Positions 37,101 to 45,258 of a stretch of DNA of 64,000 nt are shown here, in pieces. The position numbers and the translations under genes were made by a program. The DNA comes from Alphaproteobacteria bacterium (GTDB taxonomy: Bacteria > Pseudomonadota > Alphaproteobacteria > Reyranellales > Reyranellaceae): positions 104,091 to 168,090 of the forward strand of contig JAFKFL010000020.1 of the NCBI GenBank assembly GCA_017308235.1. The letters run 5' to 3'. The number at the start of each line of letters is the position of its first letter. The first letter of the stretch is position 1. The notes under the pieces were generated by a model that searched no databases, was not told the DNA's origin, and saw only the letters and a program-made list of their open reading frames with translations.

Positions 37101-38147
37101 GCGAGGTGTGGCAACGCAACTCAGATCTGGCAGACCCTCACTCTCCTTGAGGAGATCCTGGAGCGTCGACAGCTGTTTGGCAGCGAGATCCTCGCACTGC
37201 TCCTTATCCTCCGTAGCCTGTTTAGGATATTTTCCGGTCAACCGCTCGTGGAGACGGCCACTGCGGGTTCCGAAATGAGCCAGCGGCCGTAAGCCGGTCA
37301 ACGTCGACACCGCCTGCGACAGGGTCGTCTTATCATCGAAGCGGGTCGCCGCGGCGATCCCAGGCATCACGGTGCCGACTTGCAAGGCCAGTTCCGGCAA
37401 TCGGAGTTTTTCGAGCCCGATAGCGGTCGTCTTGAAGGTCTTTCTGCCGTCTCGCTCCAGGCGGCGCTCGACCTCGACCTCGCTTCCGTCCACCAATGAC
37501 CTGAATTTCAAGCGCACCCAGGTATCAATCTGCGGCTGGCCGTCGACAGCCAGCAACTCGCTTTCTGTTGGGATCGGTACGATCGGCGGTAGCTCGAACG
37601 TGGTGTTCGGCTCACCGCTGTTCTTGTTCGGAATCTGGACCGAGATGGGCATGTGCAAAGGAGAAGGAAGGCCTTGGGAGCGATGCCCATAGCCAGTTAG
37701 ACACCAGCAAATGGCACTGATCAGCGATGTTTTGCCTGCGCCATTGAAACCGCGAAAGAGGGTCACATGCCGGGAGAGATCGAGTGCGAATGGCCTCGGC
37801 GCTGCTCCCTTCTCATCGCAATGGCGGTGAAGTCCCCGAAAACGGTGCGCAGTAACCCCAGTCAATTGCCAATGTTGTTGTTGGCTTGTCGGCCGCGTTG
37901 CCGGAGCGGTCACCTTGGTGGGCTTGTCCAGCGTCTCCAACAGGCGATCAATCTCGCCATCAAGGATATTGGTGTCCTTATCCGGGTTCCAGTAGGCTTG
38001 TCGGTTCTGATTGTAGAAGGCCAACACGGCACGGCTGTCTTGCAGCGGAAGGGAGAAATCGGCGCCGCCTGAAATCTGCAAAGCGTTTCCAGCTGCTAAA
38101 TGCAGGACGACCTCATCCAAAGTCAGGTCTGCAATATTGATCGCCAC
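34188..38147 (-). CDS. Giant RAD50/SMC-like ATPase with C-terminal LexA/S24-like domain
   Basis: The protein is 1319 residues from a GTG start at 38147, which follows a strong GGGGGG purine run; an upstream ATG at 38336 would run through the control region. Walker A FRGFNGAGKTS lies near 130-140, a CPVC zinc-hook motif near 480, coiled-coil arms on both sides, and Walker B SAVLMDDPQDLLD near 815. About 200 residues of helical linker follow. The tail (about 1090-1220) contains FPGQTLIV, NGDLAIVRTPGKTYARRIGL and KVIGVLFDE. This is the beta-fold pattern of S24/LexA/UmuD peptidases, but the usual catalytic Lys in (V/K)KR is replaced (YARRI), so it is probably a non-cleaving sensor. Role in defence is inferred from context and the shared control region with the AbiE operon. 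Confidence 0.75.
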   Translation of the reverse strand: MAINIADLTLDEVVLHLAAGNALQISGGADFSLPLQDSRAVLAFYNQNRQAYWNPDKDTNILDGEIDRLLETLDKPTKVTAPATRPTSQQQHWQLTGVTAHRFRGLHRHCDEKGAAPRPFALDLSRHVTLFRGFNGAGKTSLISAICWCLTGYGHRSQGLPSPLHMPISVQIPNKNSGEPNTTFELPPIVPIPTESELLAVDGQPQIDTWVRLKFRSLVDGSEVEVERRLERDGRKTFKTTAIGLEKLRLPELALQVGTVMPGIAAATRFDDKTTLSQAVSTLTGLRPLAHFGTRSGRLHERLTGKYPKQATEDKEQCEDLAAKQLSTLQDLLKESEGLPDLSCVATPRETAPDDWKAGLERAEQLLKSAEEQAAADALLILGSLPPLTNDGQIKRFGEAIRAAEHCFSGAALKGLPSMQLAQRLGELSEEELAGGATILLEIEREAATLVTQLSNAERADRIRLYGLVAKWHETVHPGHAFTACPVCERDLLQPGAIPNDALLDKSVAQALEDARKADAAMLKTADEWERDAKKGLRDRLPEKLRRFVDDAVPDDLASVYGAALSSEVFQTADFPASLKPMAKGIGPLCASAWKDAPEREPLPGVNVPVEIPDNEKLRAAIRSVRRAIALSRYRTAHAEFARAAVLKVMRTDADETALSASERTIHGQLNVLKAHLDAATVFAGIRRQLGQIKDTCERWAKARARIEKLARAAKAVEPFKSFPDLVHNQVAGLITDLQEKATSWSQRMYRAHFVQAPEYAGLDPAKSDGFTFLAAHGQHLVEAHHVMNASALRAFLSAFVLALWQQVWSRSGGISAVLMDDPQDLLDPGNVANLASTIPWLIAEGINPIIVSNDFAFIPTIEAFVAADKRALGAVRTETWEFSAISTSKCTVSLAPVVDEVRVRCEHWQKNDPNDTGMARAFVYPVRVRIEIKLWDLLASDPAVLHDPTMGDLLGKIANARNRGEQPFNEEPFRRLLELPALRSGAPFRDVINKAHHGRADQITPIEAEIVRQSYEDVFSAIDACWLAYARFMGRLPPEEAVAEAQKATSDLKLVTLRTTPILVVGRLAARAAGAPLMTIDQATDRLELSSLGDVSLFTLRAPTLGIVAFPGQTLIVSATAEVRNGDLAIVRTPGKTYARRIGLDKADRSRIALETMPSTNPRAPQTHFVQRSSAHLSKVIGVLFDETTPAKSQDEAIEADRSPVLEQVVAAACVVGDSAFPVALDAGHVLLGVAPDISLLDGRILAVVTRADEFSSEHFAYLKRLGKAMPGSQTVFYLENVGQAGEGEFVQFPVAGVTPIAGVPIVEQTWKVLGTLF

Positions 38148-38298
38148 AGGCCCCCCGGTAATCGTGTCAGCACGCTCGCTGGCCTGCCGATTCTGCGGCG
38201 ATTCTGACTGAACGACGCAGATACACAAGACTCGTCGCTCAGCATTGAGGATCGATGGGCTTACATTGCCGACGGTGCCGCCCCGCTCGATCTCGCGG

Positions 38299-38380
38299 TT
38301 TCGGATGTCCGAAAGATGTATACGAATTCCGGACACAGCCCTTGCGATGAGTCCGAAAAAGAACTACAAATTTCGGACAT
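38299..38380 (+). promoter_or_regulatory. Leaderless promoter and TTTCGGAC operator repeats of the AbiE/ABC-3C operon
   Basis: A perfect palindrome TTTCGGA-TG-TCCGAAA (38299-38314) is followed by related half-sites: TTCCGGACA (38327-38335), GTCCGAAAA (38351-38359) and TTTCGGACAT (38371-38380). TTGCGA (38342-38347) and TACAAA (38365-38370) are 17 bases apart, placing the transcription start at about 38377-38379, on the ATG of the AbiEi gene. There is no ribosome binding site, so the message appears leaderless. The half-sites bracket the promoter as expected for autorepression by AbiEi. The 38148-38378 gap has no other gene. Confidence 0.6.
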
Positions 38381-39071
38381 GAGCAACGCCTCTCGAGAGC
38401 TGAAGACAGTCATAATCGAGCGCATCCAGGCGGATGCGCCGCGGAAAGTGTGGACGCCTAGCGACTTCGTCGACCTTGCTTCGCGGGACGCCGTCGATAA
38501 GGCCTTGCAGCGGCTGACGACGGGCGAAACCCTCCGGAGAATCGATCGCGGGCTCTACGATCTGCCGAGGTTCAACAAGCTCACCCAGAAACTCAATCCG
38601 CCTGATCCGCGCTCAGTCATCGATGCCGTCGGGCGACGCGATCAAACCCGAATGCTTGTCGATGGCATGACCGCGGCAAACGATCTGGGGCTGACTGATG
38701 CCGTTCCGGCCAAAATCGTGGTGCACACCGACGCTCGTCGCCGCCCGATCCAACTCGGCAATGTCACGATCACCTTCCGTCCGACGGCAGCCAGCAAGCT
38801 CTTCTGGGCCGGTCGGCCGGCAATGCGCATCGTCCAAGCGCTTCATTGGCTGCGCGATCTCTTGAATCGGGAAGGGGAGAGCGATCAGGTCAAACGCACG
38901 CTAGCCAAGCTTTTCGAAGATCCGACAACAGGATCAGTCCTCAAAGCGGATATCACGGCCGGTATGACAGCGCTTCCGACATGGATGTGGGTATTTCTCA
39001 AGCCCATGATTGAGAATGATCTCGGCATGGATGGTCAGCAAGTCGGCCCGACTGGGGTGGTGAAGGCATGA
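38379..39071 (+). CDS. AbiEi-type antitoxin (DUF6088 family)
   Basis: The 230-residue protein has an N-terminal winged helix (RKVWTPSDFVDLASRDAVDK, ALQRLTTGETLRRIDRGLYD). A DUF6088/AbiEi C-terminal domain follows, with LGNVTITFRPTAASKLFWAG and ALHWLRDLL. AbiEi proteins are type IV antitoxins that bind repeats in their own promoter and counter the AbiEii nucleotidyltransferase. ATG 38379 is preferred because it sits where the predicted transcript starts. The upstream 21 codons of the open frame run through the operator. Its stop overlaps the toxin start (ATGA). Confidence 0.88.
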   Translation: MSNASRELKTVIIERIQADAPRKVWTPSDFVDLASRDAVDKALQRLTTGETLRRIDRGLYDLPRFNKLTQKLNPPDPRSVIDAVGRRDQTRMLVDGMTAANDLGLTDAVPAKIVVHTDARRRPIQLGNVTITFRPTAASKLFWAGRPAMRIVQALHWLRDLLNREGESDQVKRTLAKLFEDPTTGSVLKADITAGMTALPTWMWVFLKPMIENDLGMDGQQVGPTGVVKA

Positions 39072-40129
39072 ATCCGGCTTTCGACGAGGTTCTCGCCGCC
39101 GGGTCGGAGGCGATGTTGAGCGCCTTCGATACAACGGCGCTACGCCTTGGCACTGCGTCCCAGAATGTCGAGAAAGACTTTTGGGTCTGCTGGACGTTGG
39201 ATGCCTTGTTCAATGGCTTGAAAGAGGGTGGCCCCCGGTTGCTCTTCAAGGGCGGCACCTCGCTGTCCAAAGGCTTTGGTCTGATCAATCGGTTCTCCGA
39301 GGACATCGACGTTACGGTGTTTCGCGACGATATCGGCGAGCCGGCGACCATCGAAGAGCTCGAAGGGCTTAGCGGCAACAAGCGCAGGGCGCGACTAGAC
39401 GCGATCAAGGACGCTTGCAAAACCTACATCAACGGCCCCCTTCGCGCCGAATTGACGGCAACTCTGCAGGCCAGACTCAAGGCCGCCGGCATAGCCTCCG
39501 AGTCGACACGGGTGGAATCTGACGATACCGATCCCGACGGCCAGACCCTGCTTCTCTGGTATCCTGCCGCGACGCCGCGGTCGGATTACGTACGAGCAGC
39601 GATCAAGATCGAATCTGGCGCGAAATCGGCGCTCGATCCGAACAGCGCCGTGCCGGTCAAACCCTATGTTGACGATGATCTGCCCGCGCTCGACCTGACC
39701 GTACCAGCCGTGCGCACGGTCGATCCCGAGCGGACATTCTGGGACAAGGTCGTCATCCTGCACGGGGCACGACGCTGGTTCGACGTACGCGGCGAATTGC
39801 GTGGGGGCGGCCAGCGCATATCTCGGCACTACTACGATCTGCACCAGCTCGCAGCCGCATCCGTGGGCGCGGTCGCCATCGCCGATGCTGCGCTCGGCGC
39901 GGATTGCGTCGCGCATGCCCGGATGTTCTTCAATCGACCGGATTTCGACCTTGCAAGCGCCGTGCGCGGTTCGTTCGCGCTTGCCCCACACGACGCCATG
40001 ATCGAACAGCTGCGCGTCGACTACAGAGCCATGCAAGGCATGATCTTCGGCGACCCTCCGGGGTTCGAGGCCGTGCTCGAGAGCATCCGCTCGCTTGAGA
40101 CACGCCTGAACGGAGGCCGAGATGACTAG
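39068..40129 (+). CDS. AbiEii-type nucleotidyltransferase toxin
   Basis: The 353-residue protein has the nucleotidyltransferase signature LLFKGGTSLSKGFGLINRFS followed by EDIDVTVF, giving the GGTS...D-x-D active site. A downstream RTFWDKVVILHGARRWF motif typical of the AbiEii/AbiGii family follows. Characterised relatives add nucleotides to tRNA acceptor ends or otherwise arrest translation, causing abortive infection. The ATGA overlap with the AbiEi gene and an 8-base overlap with the following REase gene show that toxin, antitoxin and the ABC-3C genes are one transcript. Confidence 0.92.
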   Translation: MNPAFDEVLAAGSEAMLSAFDTTALRLGTASQNVEKDFWVCWTLDALFNGLKEGGPRLLFKGGTSLSKGFGLINRFSEDIDVTVFRDDIGEPATIEELEGLSGNKRRARLDAIKDACKTYINGPLRAELTATLQARLKAAGIASESTRVESDDTDPDGQTLLLWYPAATPRSDYVRAAIKIESGAKSALDPNSAVPVKPYVDDDLPALDLTVPAVRTVDPERTFWDKVVILHGARRWFDVRGELRGGGQRISRHYYDLHQLAAASVGAVAIADAALGADCVAHARMFFNRPDFDLASAVRGSFALAPHDAMIEQLRVDYRAMQGMIFGDPPGFEAVLESIRSLETRLNGGRDD

Positions 40130-41126
40130 CCTTGCTGTTCGGCTGATGGAGATCGACGCCACCCAGCTCGAAGAATTTATCGAGCTGTGGGTGGAGCGTC
40201 GCTCGGCGCAATACGATCGGATCGAGCGGATTGGAGCGGCGAACGACAAGGGCCGCGATGTGATCGGGTTCCTCACCAGCGCCCGGCACGAAGGGCCTTG
40301 GCACCTGTTTCAATGCAAACGGAAGACACGAGGCAGCAAGCTTGGAAAATCCGAAGCGCTGTGCGAACTCGGTAAGGTGTTTTTCCACCATTGTCAGGGT
40401 GCGTATAATACCCTGCCGGAAAAGTATGTATTCGTCGCGCCACGCGGCATCGTCGGCTCGTTGCTGGACCTGATCAATAACCCTTCAACACTGGCAGCCG
40501 CGCTCATCGATGGCTGGGATGAGCATTGCTCAACACAGATAACGCGGCGCATGACCGTGACGCTGACGCGGGAGATCAAGGCCGCGGTCGCAAGCTTCGA
40601 TTTCTCTCGCGTCGAACATCTGACAGCGCCGATGATCGTAAAGGACCCGGCAGCTGGGCCCGCTTTGTCAAAACTGCTGGGATTGATGCCGGAGGAGGCG
40701 CCAAGCGGTGCGGCACCCGATCTCATTCAGCCCGAAGAGGCTCGGTATGCCGATCAACTTCGCATCGTCTATGGCGAGGCTAGTGGCATCGCGTTCGTGT
40801 CCGCCGACGACGTCCTCGCACATGCGGATCATGGCGAACATTTCCGCGATCAGCGGACCCGCTTTTTCGAGGCGGCCTCATTCAAGCGATTCCACCGTGA
40901 CAACACCGCGCCGGGGGTGCTCGTAACGTTTGAGAACGACGTCTATCACGGCGTCATCGATGTGCACCGCGATCGGCACGAGACGCTTCTTCGGCGCGTC
41001 GACGCGGTTATGAGACATGCATCGATCCTGCCGGCGAGTCTGATCGGCCGCACAGTGCGAATCCCGGTGAAGCAAGGAATTTGTCATCACCTTGCGAATG
41101 AAGGACGGCTGAAATGGGCACCGTGA
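40122..41126 (+). CDS. ABC-3C effector: Mrr-like restriction endonuclease fused to ABC-3C C-terminal domain
   Basis: The 334-residue protein has an N-terminal REase domain: a helix ATQLEEFIELWVERR, then GAANDKGRDVIGFL (D46) and WHLFQCKRK (Q64, K66), a classical GxD...QxK nuclease site. The C-terminal third matches the ABC-3C effector tail in position and pattern, linking the nuclease to the ATPase complex. GGAGG stands five bases before ATG 40122. The overlaps with both neighbours (8 and 13 bases) indicate coupled synthesis. In ABC-three-component systems the ATPase and middle component are predicted to license such an effector after detecting foreign DNA. Confidence 0.78.
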   Translation: MTSLAVRLMEIDATQLEEFIELWVERRSAQYDRIERIGAANDKGRDVIGFLTSARHEGPWHLFQCKRKTRGSKLGKSEALCELGKVFFHHCQGAYNTLPEKYVFVAPRGIVGSLLDLINNPSTLAAALIDGWDEHCSTQITRRMTVTLTREIKAAVASFDFSRVEHLTAPMIVKDPAAGPALSKLLGLMPEEAPSGAAPDLIQPEEARYADQLRIVYGEASGIAFVSADDVLAHADHGEHFRDQRTRFFEAASFKRFHRDNTAPGVLVTFENDVYHGVIDVHRDRHETLLRRVDAVMRHASILPASLIGRTVRIPVKQGICHHLANEGRLKWAP

Positions 41127-41599
41127 GCGAGGCTGATTTCAGCGGAGCGTTCAATTCGCCTCTCGAGGCTGGCATCAGAGCCGTTGTGATCCTGGAACAT
41201 TTGCGGCCGGAGTCGCTGGACCTCGCCGAGATGGTTCTGTTCGACCATGTGGTGGTGCATACCGCCGATCTTGGCGGTCCCCCTAGCCTGCATCCCGAGG
41301 TTCCTGGCCGAAAGGGCGAACTACTCGTACGCCGGCGATTGATCGAGGCAAGCTTGCAGCTCATGCAACGATGCCATCTCGTTAACCAGGAAAGCGCCGA
41401 CGAAGGCATCATTTATCGCGCCTCTGAAGAGGCCGCGGCCTATGTCGAGCTGCTCGAAACGACCTATTCGGTGCAGATGAAATCTTGTGCTCGTTGGCTC
41501 GCCGAGCAGGTTGAGACACACAGCAAGGCGCAGTTCAAGCAAATGGTGCGGGAGCGGATCGGCGATTGGAGCGAAGCGTTCCCGACGGGCTCGGCATGA
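41114..41599 (+). CDS. ABC-3C middle component (MC2-like)
   Basis: The 161-residue helical protein is of the small adaptor type found between effector and ATPase genes in ABC-three-component systems. It starts FNSPLEAGIRAVVILEHLRP and DLAEMVLFDHVVVHTADLGG, characteristic of middle component 2, and continues with GRKGELLVRRRLIEASLQLM. It has no catalytic motif. It overlaps the effector gene by 13 bases and the ATPase gene by ATGA. It is presumed to bridge the nuclease effector and the ATPase. Confidence 0.85.
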   Translation: MGTVSEADFSGAFNSPLEAGIRAVVILEHLRPESLDLAEMVLFDHVVVHTADLGGPPSLHPEVPGRKGELLVRRRLIEASLQLMQRCHLVNQESADEGIIYRASEEAAAYVELLETTYSVQMKSCARWLAEQVETHSKAQFKQMVRERIGDWSEAFPTGSA

Positions 41600-43467
41600 G
41601 CGACTTTAGCCCCCCTCGATTTTTCCTTCGACGCCTTGCTATGACGGGGCCTGGGAAAAAGCTCGTCGCACTGACGTTCGGAGAGCACATCAACGTCGTT
41701 TGGGGCGCCTCGAACAGCGGCAAGTCCTATATCGTCAAGGCGCTCGACTTCATGTCCGGCGCCAAGACGCCCCTGCCTCCCATCACCGAAGCCCAAGGCT
41801 ACGACAAATGCTGGCTTGAGCTTGAGCTTCCTCTAGCTGGAACAGTCACGCTAGAACGAGCGATGAAAGGGGGAGACTTCGGGCTCCACCTTGGCTCGGT
41901 GGAACCCGATTCTGCCGGCCGGCCCAATCGGACTCTATCCTGGGATCACCGCAGCAAGGGCGAGAGCATCTCGGGTTTCCTGCTTGGCGAGCTCGGGGTC
42001 GCTGAGAAAGAGATCGCGCGGACGCTGACGGGCGACAAGAACGCTTTCACGTTCCGGCACTATGCCGCCTTCGTCTATACCGAAGAAACCAACATGATGG
42101 GCGAGTGGAGCCCGATCCGGATTTCGGATCGCAGCGGTGAGACATTCGACAAGAACGTCCTGAAATTCATCCTGACCGGAGTCGACGATTCCGCGATCGT
42201 CACCACCCAAAATCCTGATTCCCAGCGCACTGCGAATTCCGGCAAAATCGAGATTATCGATGAAATGCTGGCGGCCGCCCAGGTGGAATGGGAACGGGAC
42301 TATCCTGGCGACCCTGATCTGAGCGATCAGTCCGAAAAGCAAGCGGCGACGATCCGCGACCTTCAGAAGACGATGTCTGATCGCCAATCGCTGTTGGATG
42401 ATCTTCGGCTCGATCGCCGGTCAAAAATGGAATCGCTCAGAGACGCCCAGGAGCGGCGCACCGAGATATCGCTCTCACTGCAGCGCTTTGCTTTGCTCAA
42501 AAGCGTCTACGAGAGCGACTTGGAGCGGCTGGCCTCGCTGGAAGAAGGTGGGGCGGCTCTGCTCGCCGGGGCACGCAGACCTTGTCCACTTTGCGGCGCA
42601 GATCCTTCGCACCAGCTCCACGCGCATGGCATCGAACAGGTCGAGACGACGCAGAGAGCGGTCCGAGCCGAAATGGCAAAGATCGCGTCGGAGCGCGCCG
42701 ATCTCGCCAAGGCGACGCGGTCTTTCGAGGCGGAGCAAGAAGGCTTGCTGAAACGCGCGGGCCGGCTAACGGACGAAATCGACGAAATCGACCGGCAGCT
42801 TGAGGAGGTGAAGCCGCTGGAGGTCGCCGCGCGTCGAACCTACGAGGAACTGGACACAGCTCGCTTCGTGACCAGGCAGGGGATTGCTCTTCGACAGCGG
42901 ATTGACGAGCTTCTTCGCAGAAAGACGCAGCTCGAGGCGTTCAAACCGAAGTCCTTGCCCCGCGGCAGCGTGACGTCGGGCATCGATGGTGTGACCGGGC
43001 ACGAATTTGCGACGGTTGTGCAGACGGTACTCCATGCCTGGAAGTTTCCGGGGCTGCCGACGGTCTCCTTCGACGATAGGACGCACGATATTCTCATCGA
43101 TGGGAAAAGCCGTCGCGCAAACGGCAAGGGCGTCCGGGCGCTGATGAACGCCGCATTCAAGATCGGGGTCTTGCTGTACTGCCGTGGAAAGGAGCTTCCC
43201 CACCCTGGTATCGTGGTACTCGACAGTCCCTTGCTGAGTTATCGCGATCCCCTCACCTCCAGACATGGCGAGTTGGCTGCCGACGAGAAGGAAGTGAAGG
43301 AGAGCGGGCTCAAAGAGCACTTCTATCGCTTTCTGGTCGAGAAGAAGGACCTGGCTCAATTCGTCATCATCGAAAACGACCCTCCGCCGATTGCTCTCGG
43401 CGAGGGCTCGATCGTGACGTCATTTACCGGCTCGCTCGGCCGCGGCGGCCGGCGTGGCTTCTATTGA
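41596..43467 (+). CDS. ABC-3C ATPase, RAD50-like with zinc hook
   Basis: The 623-residue ATPase has Walker A WGASNSGKSYIV (about 36-47), coiled-coil arms (about 230-460) and a CPLCGAD zinc-hook motif near residue 331. Walker B is GIVVLDSPLL near 540, where D is followed by S rather than the usual E, a feature of several ABC-3C ATPases. ATG 41596 overlaps the middle-component stop (ATGA), so it is the last gene of the five-gene operon. It is expected to bind DNA ends or structures and control the REase effector. It resembles, but is distinct from, the neighbouring YhaN-like and giant ATPases. Confidence 0.88.
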   Translation: MSDFSPPRFFLRRLAMTGPGKKLVALTFGEHINVVWGASNSGKSYIVKALDFMSGAKTPLPPITEAQGYDKCWLELELPLAGTVTLERAMKGGDFGLHLGSVEPDSAGRPNRTLSWDHRSKGESISGFLLGELGVAEKEIARTLTGDKNAFTFRHYAAFVYTEETNMMGEWSPIRISDRSGETFDKNVLKFILTGVDDSAIVTTQNPDSQRTANSGKIEIIDEMLAAAQVEWERDYPGDPDLSDQSEKQAATIRDLQKTMSDRQSLLDDLRLDRRSKMESLRDAQERRTEISLSLQRFALLKSVYESDLERLASLEEGGAALLAGARRPCPLCGADPSHQLHAHGIEQVETTQRAVRAEMAKIASERADLAKATRSFEAEQEGLLKRAGRLTDEIDEIDRQLEEVKPLEVAARRTYEELDTARFVTRQGIALRQRIDELLRRKTQLEAFKPKSLPRGSVTSGIDGVTGHEFATVVQTVLHAWKFPGLPTVSFDDRTHDILIDGKSRRANGKGVRALMNAAFKIGVLLYCRGKELPHPGIVVLDSPLLSYRDPLTSRHGELAADEKEVKESGLKEHFYRFLVEKKDLAQFVIIENDPPPIALGEGSIVTSFTGSLGRGGRRGFY

Positions 43468-43698
43468 GGGATGATCCGAAGCGTCGCCCGATAGAATTCC
43501 GGCCTTTCTGGTCTCGATCAAGCGCGCCGGCTCGCGCATCTCGTGCCGAAATTGATGGATCGCTGGCCTCGCGGTTGAGTAATCGCCGGCCAACGGTGTC
43601 GGTCCGAGTTACAGGTGTTGGCCTAGGGCAGGCGAAAGCTGGCATCTTCCACACATTGCGAGCTCAAAGCGTCTTCATGTGGAGATGGAAACAGGTCA

Positions 43699-45099
43699 AT
43701 GAAGAAGCGCAGCAGCACCGCCAAGCAGGCACGGGCCGGAATCATTGCTGTTGAACAGGCATGCAATGAGCTAGATTTAATTTGGCGCAGCCTGATCGAG
43801 GAGGACGTTGGCGTCGACGGAACGATCGAGATCGCCTTAGGGCAATTTCCGACGGGCAAGTTCATCGGCGCTCAGGTCAAGTCGGGCATGAGCTACATCC
43901 GATCCGAGACTGAAGAATCCTTCAAATTCTATCCAGACAAGGATGATTTGGACTATTGGCGCAAGCTCTCCATCCCACTCTTTCTACTCGTTCATCATCC
44001 CAATGATCAAAAAATTTATTGGGTCGATGTGAGCCGGGTGTTTTCGGAGGAACATCACGACCAAGACGGCGTCGTGAGCATTGCGTTCTTAAAGTGCGAC
44101 ACGCTCGACCGAGCGTTCGCAGCTTACCTGCACGGCCGCTTCGATCTGACGGTCTATAGTGACGACCAGTACGCCAGTTTGCGGACTGAGCTCGAAGCGC
44201 TCGTTCACAAAGACGGCATCGGCAGTGGTGCGGTTGCGATTACCGGGCTCGATCTCTTCATCGAAGGTCTCTGGGGGCTCTGCAGCAAACTTCAATTCCA
44301 CTCAAGTCTCTTGGCCGACCTTATCCGAAAAGCCGTTCGGAACCGTGAGGGTGCCATTCCGATTACCTACACGTTCAGTCGCGCAGCGCTCTATCCGTTT
44401 TTTTCGAGTTATTTCAGCCTTCTATCTCGGCACCACATCGCACTCATAGACGCGGCCGACGTCAGCGAATCCCTCTATGGCAAGCTCGAATTTCCCACGT
44501 TTATCGCTCCGCTCACGACAAATGGCCGGCGGTTCGTAAAATACCTTCGAACTGCCGGATTGCCGCGCGTGCACGACCATCAATACATGACTCTGTCGCT
44601 CCATCCGCACGTCCAGATCGAGGTCTACTCGAGCTTTGACGCCGACGACGATCAGGAGCCGTTCGGACCCTACACAGACGTCCTCGCAATCAGCTTCAAC
44701 GCCCAGCTGGACTATTACCACCTTGCCCACTGGCATCGTGCCGACCCGGCCGGAATGGCGGTAGAGGTAGCCCGGCAGAGCATTCACTATCACGCACTTC
44801 GCGACTATCTATCGACGCGGTTCAAAGACACCCCTCGGAATCATGTTCTATTCCGGCATCGTGACATTCCGCTCAGCCCGCTGATCTGTTGGCTGTTGGA
44901 ATGGAACGATGATCGAAGCGACATGCCGACATCCTGGCTTCGTGGTCGATCCGGCAAGGAGGCGATGGGCTTCGCGGACGAGGTGATGGCCGTCCTGGGC
45001 CCAATTGGCGTCGCAACCAGCCGGGAACCGGCCGAACCGGCCTTCCCGAACCCAATCCTCGCCAATGGCGAGCAACTCGAATGTGCAGAGATTGCCTAG
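43699..45099 (+). CDS. DUF4365 protein, predicted PD-(D/E)XK nuclease
   Basis: The 466-residue protein opens with a DUF4365 domain (about 10-160). LIWRSLIEEDVGVDGTIEIA (D40, E44) and FIGAQVKSGMSY (Q59, K61) form a D...E...QxK active site. The remaining 300 residues are alpha/beta and not recognised, with a final wHTH-like/helical part. DUF4365 proteins occur in defence islands and phage-conflict systems. It stands alone, 231 bases after the ABC-3C operon (43468-43698 has no gene), with a weak AGGT ahead of ATG 43699. Confidence 0.82.
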   Translation: MKKRSSTAKQARAGIIAVEQACNELDLIWRSLIEEDVGVDGTIEIALGQFPTGKFIGAQVKSGMSYIRSETEESFKFYPDKDDLDYWRKLSIPLFLLVHHPNDQKIYWVDVSRVFSEEHHDQDGVVSIAFLKCDTLDRAFAAYLHGRFDLTVYSDDQYASLRTELEALVHKDGIGSGAVAITGLDLFIEGLWGLCSKLQFHSSLLADLIRKAVRNREGAIPITYTFSRAALYPFFSSYFSLLSRHHIALIDAADVSESLYGKLEFPTFIAPLTTNGRRFVKYLRTAGLPRVHDHQYMTLSLHPHVQIEVYSSFDADDDQEPFGPYTDVLAISFNAQLDYYHLAHWHRADPAGMAVEVARQSIHYHALRDYLSTRFKDTPRNHVLFRHRDIPLSPLICWLLEWNDDRSDMPTSWLRGRSGKEAMGFADEVMAVLGPIGVATSREPAEPAFPNPILANGEQLECAEIA

Positions 45100-45258
45100 A
45101 ATCTTGCTTTCTGCTCCTGATCACGACGGGGCGCGTCAGCCTCATCGAGAGACATGAGATTACGCACATCATAAGAGATAGAGCCGAGCCGGACTTGGTA
45201 ATGATCGCAATCAACCGGCGCATCTCTCCCAGTTGCTGCTGAGGCAGAGGATAGACTT

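Noticed and set aside
38148..38336. Longer N-terminus for the giant ATPase
   Set aside because: It would run through the palindromic control region and has no good ribosome binding site; GTG 38147 follows a GGGGGG run. Not fully excluded.
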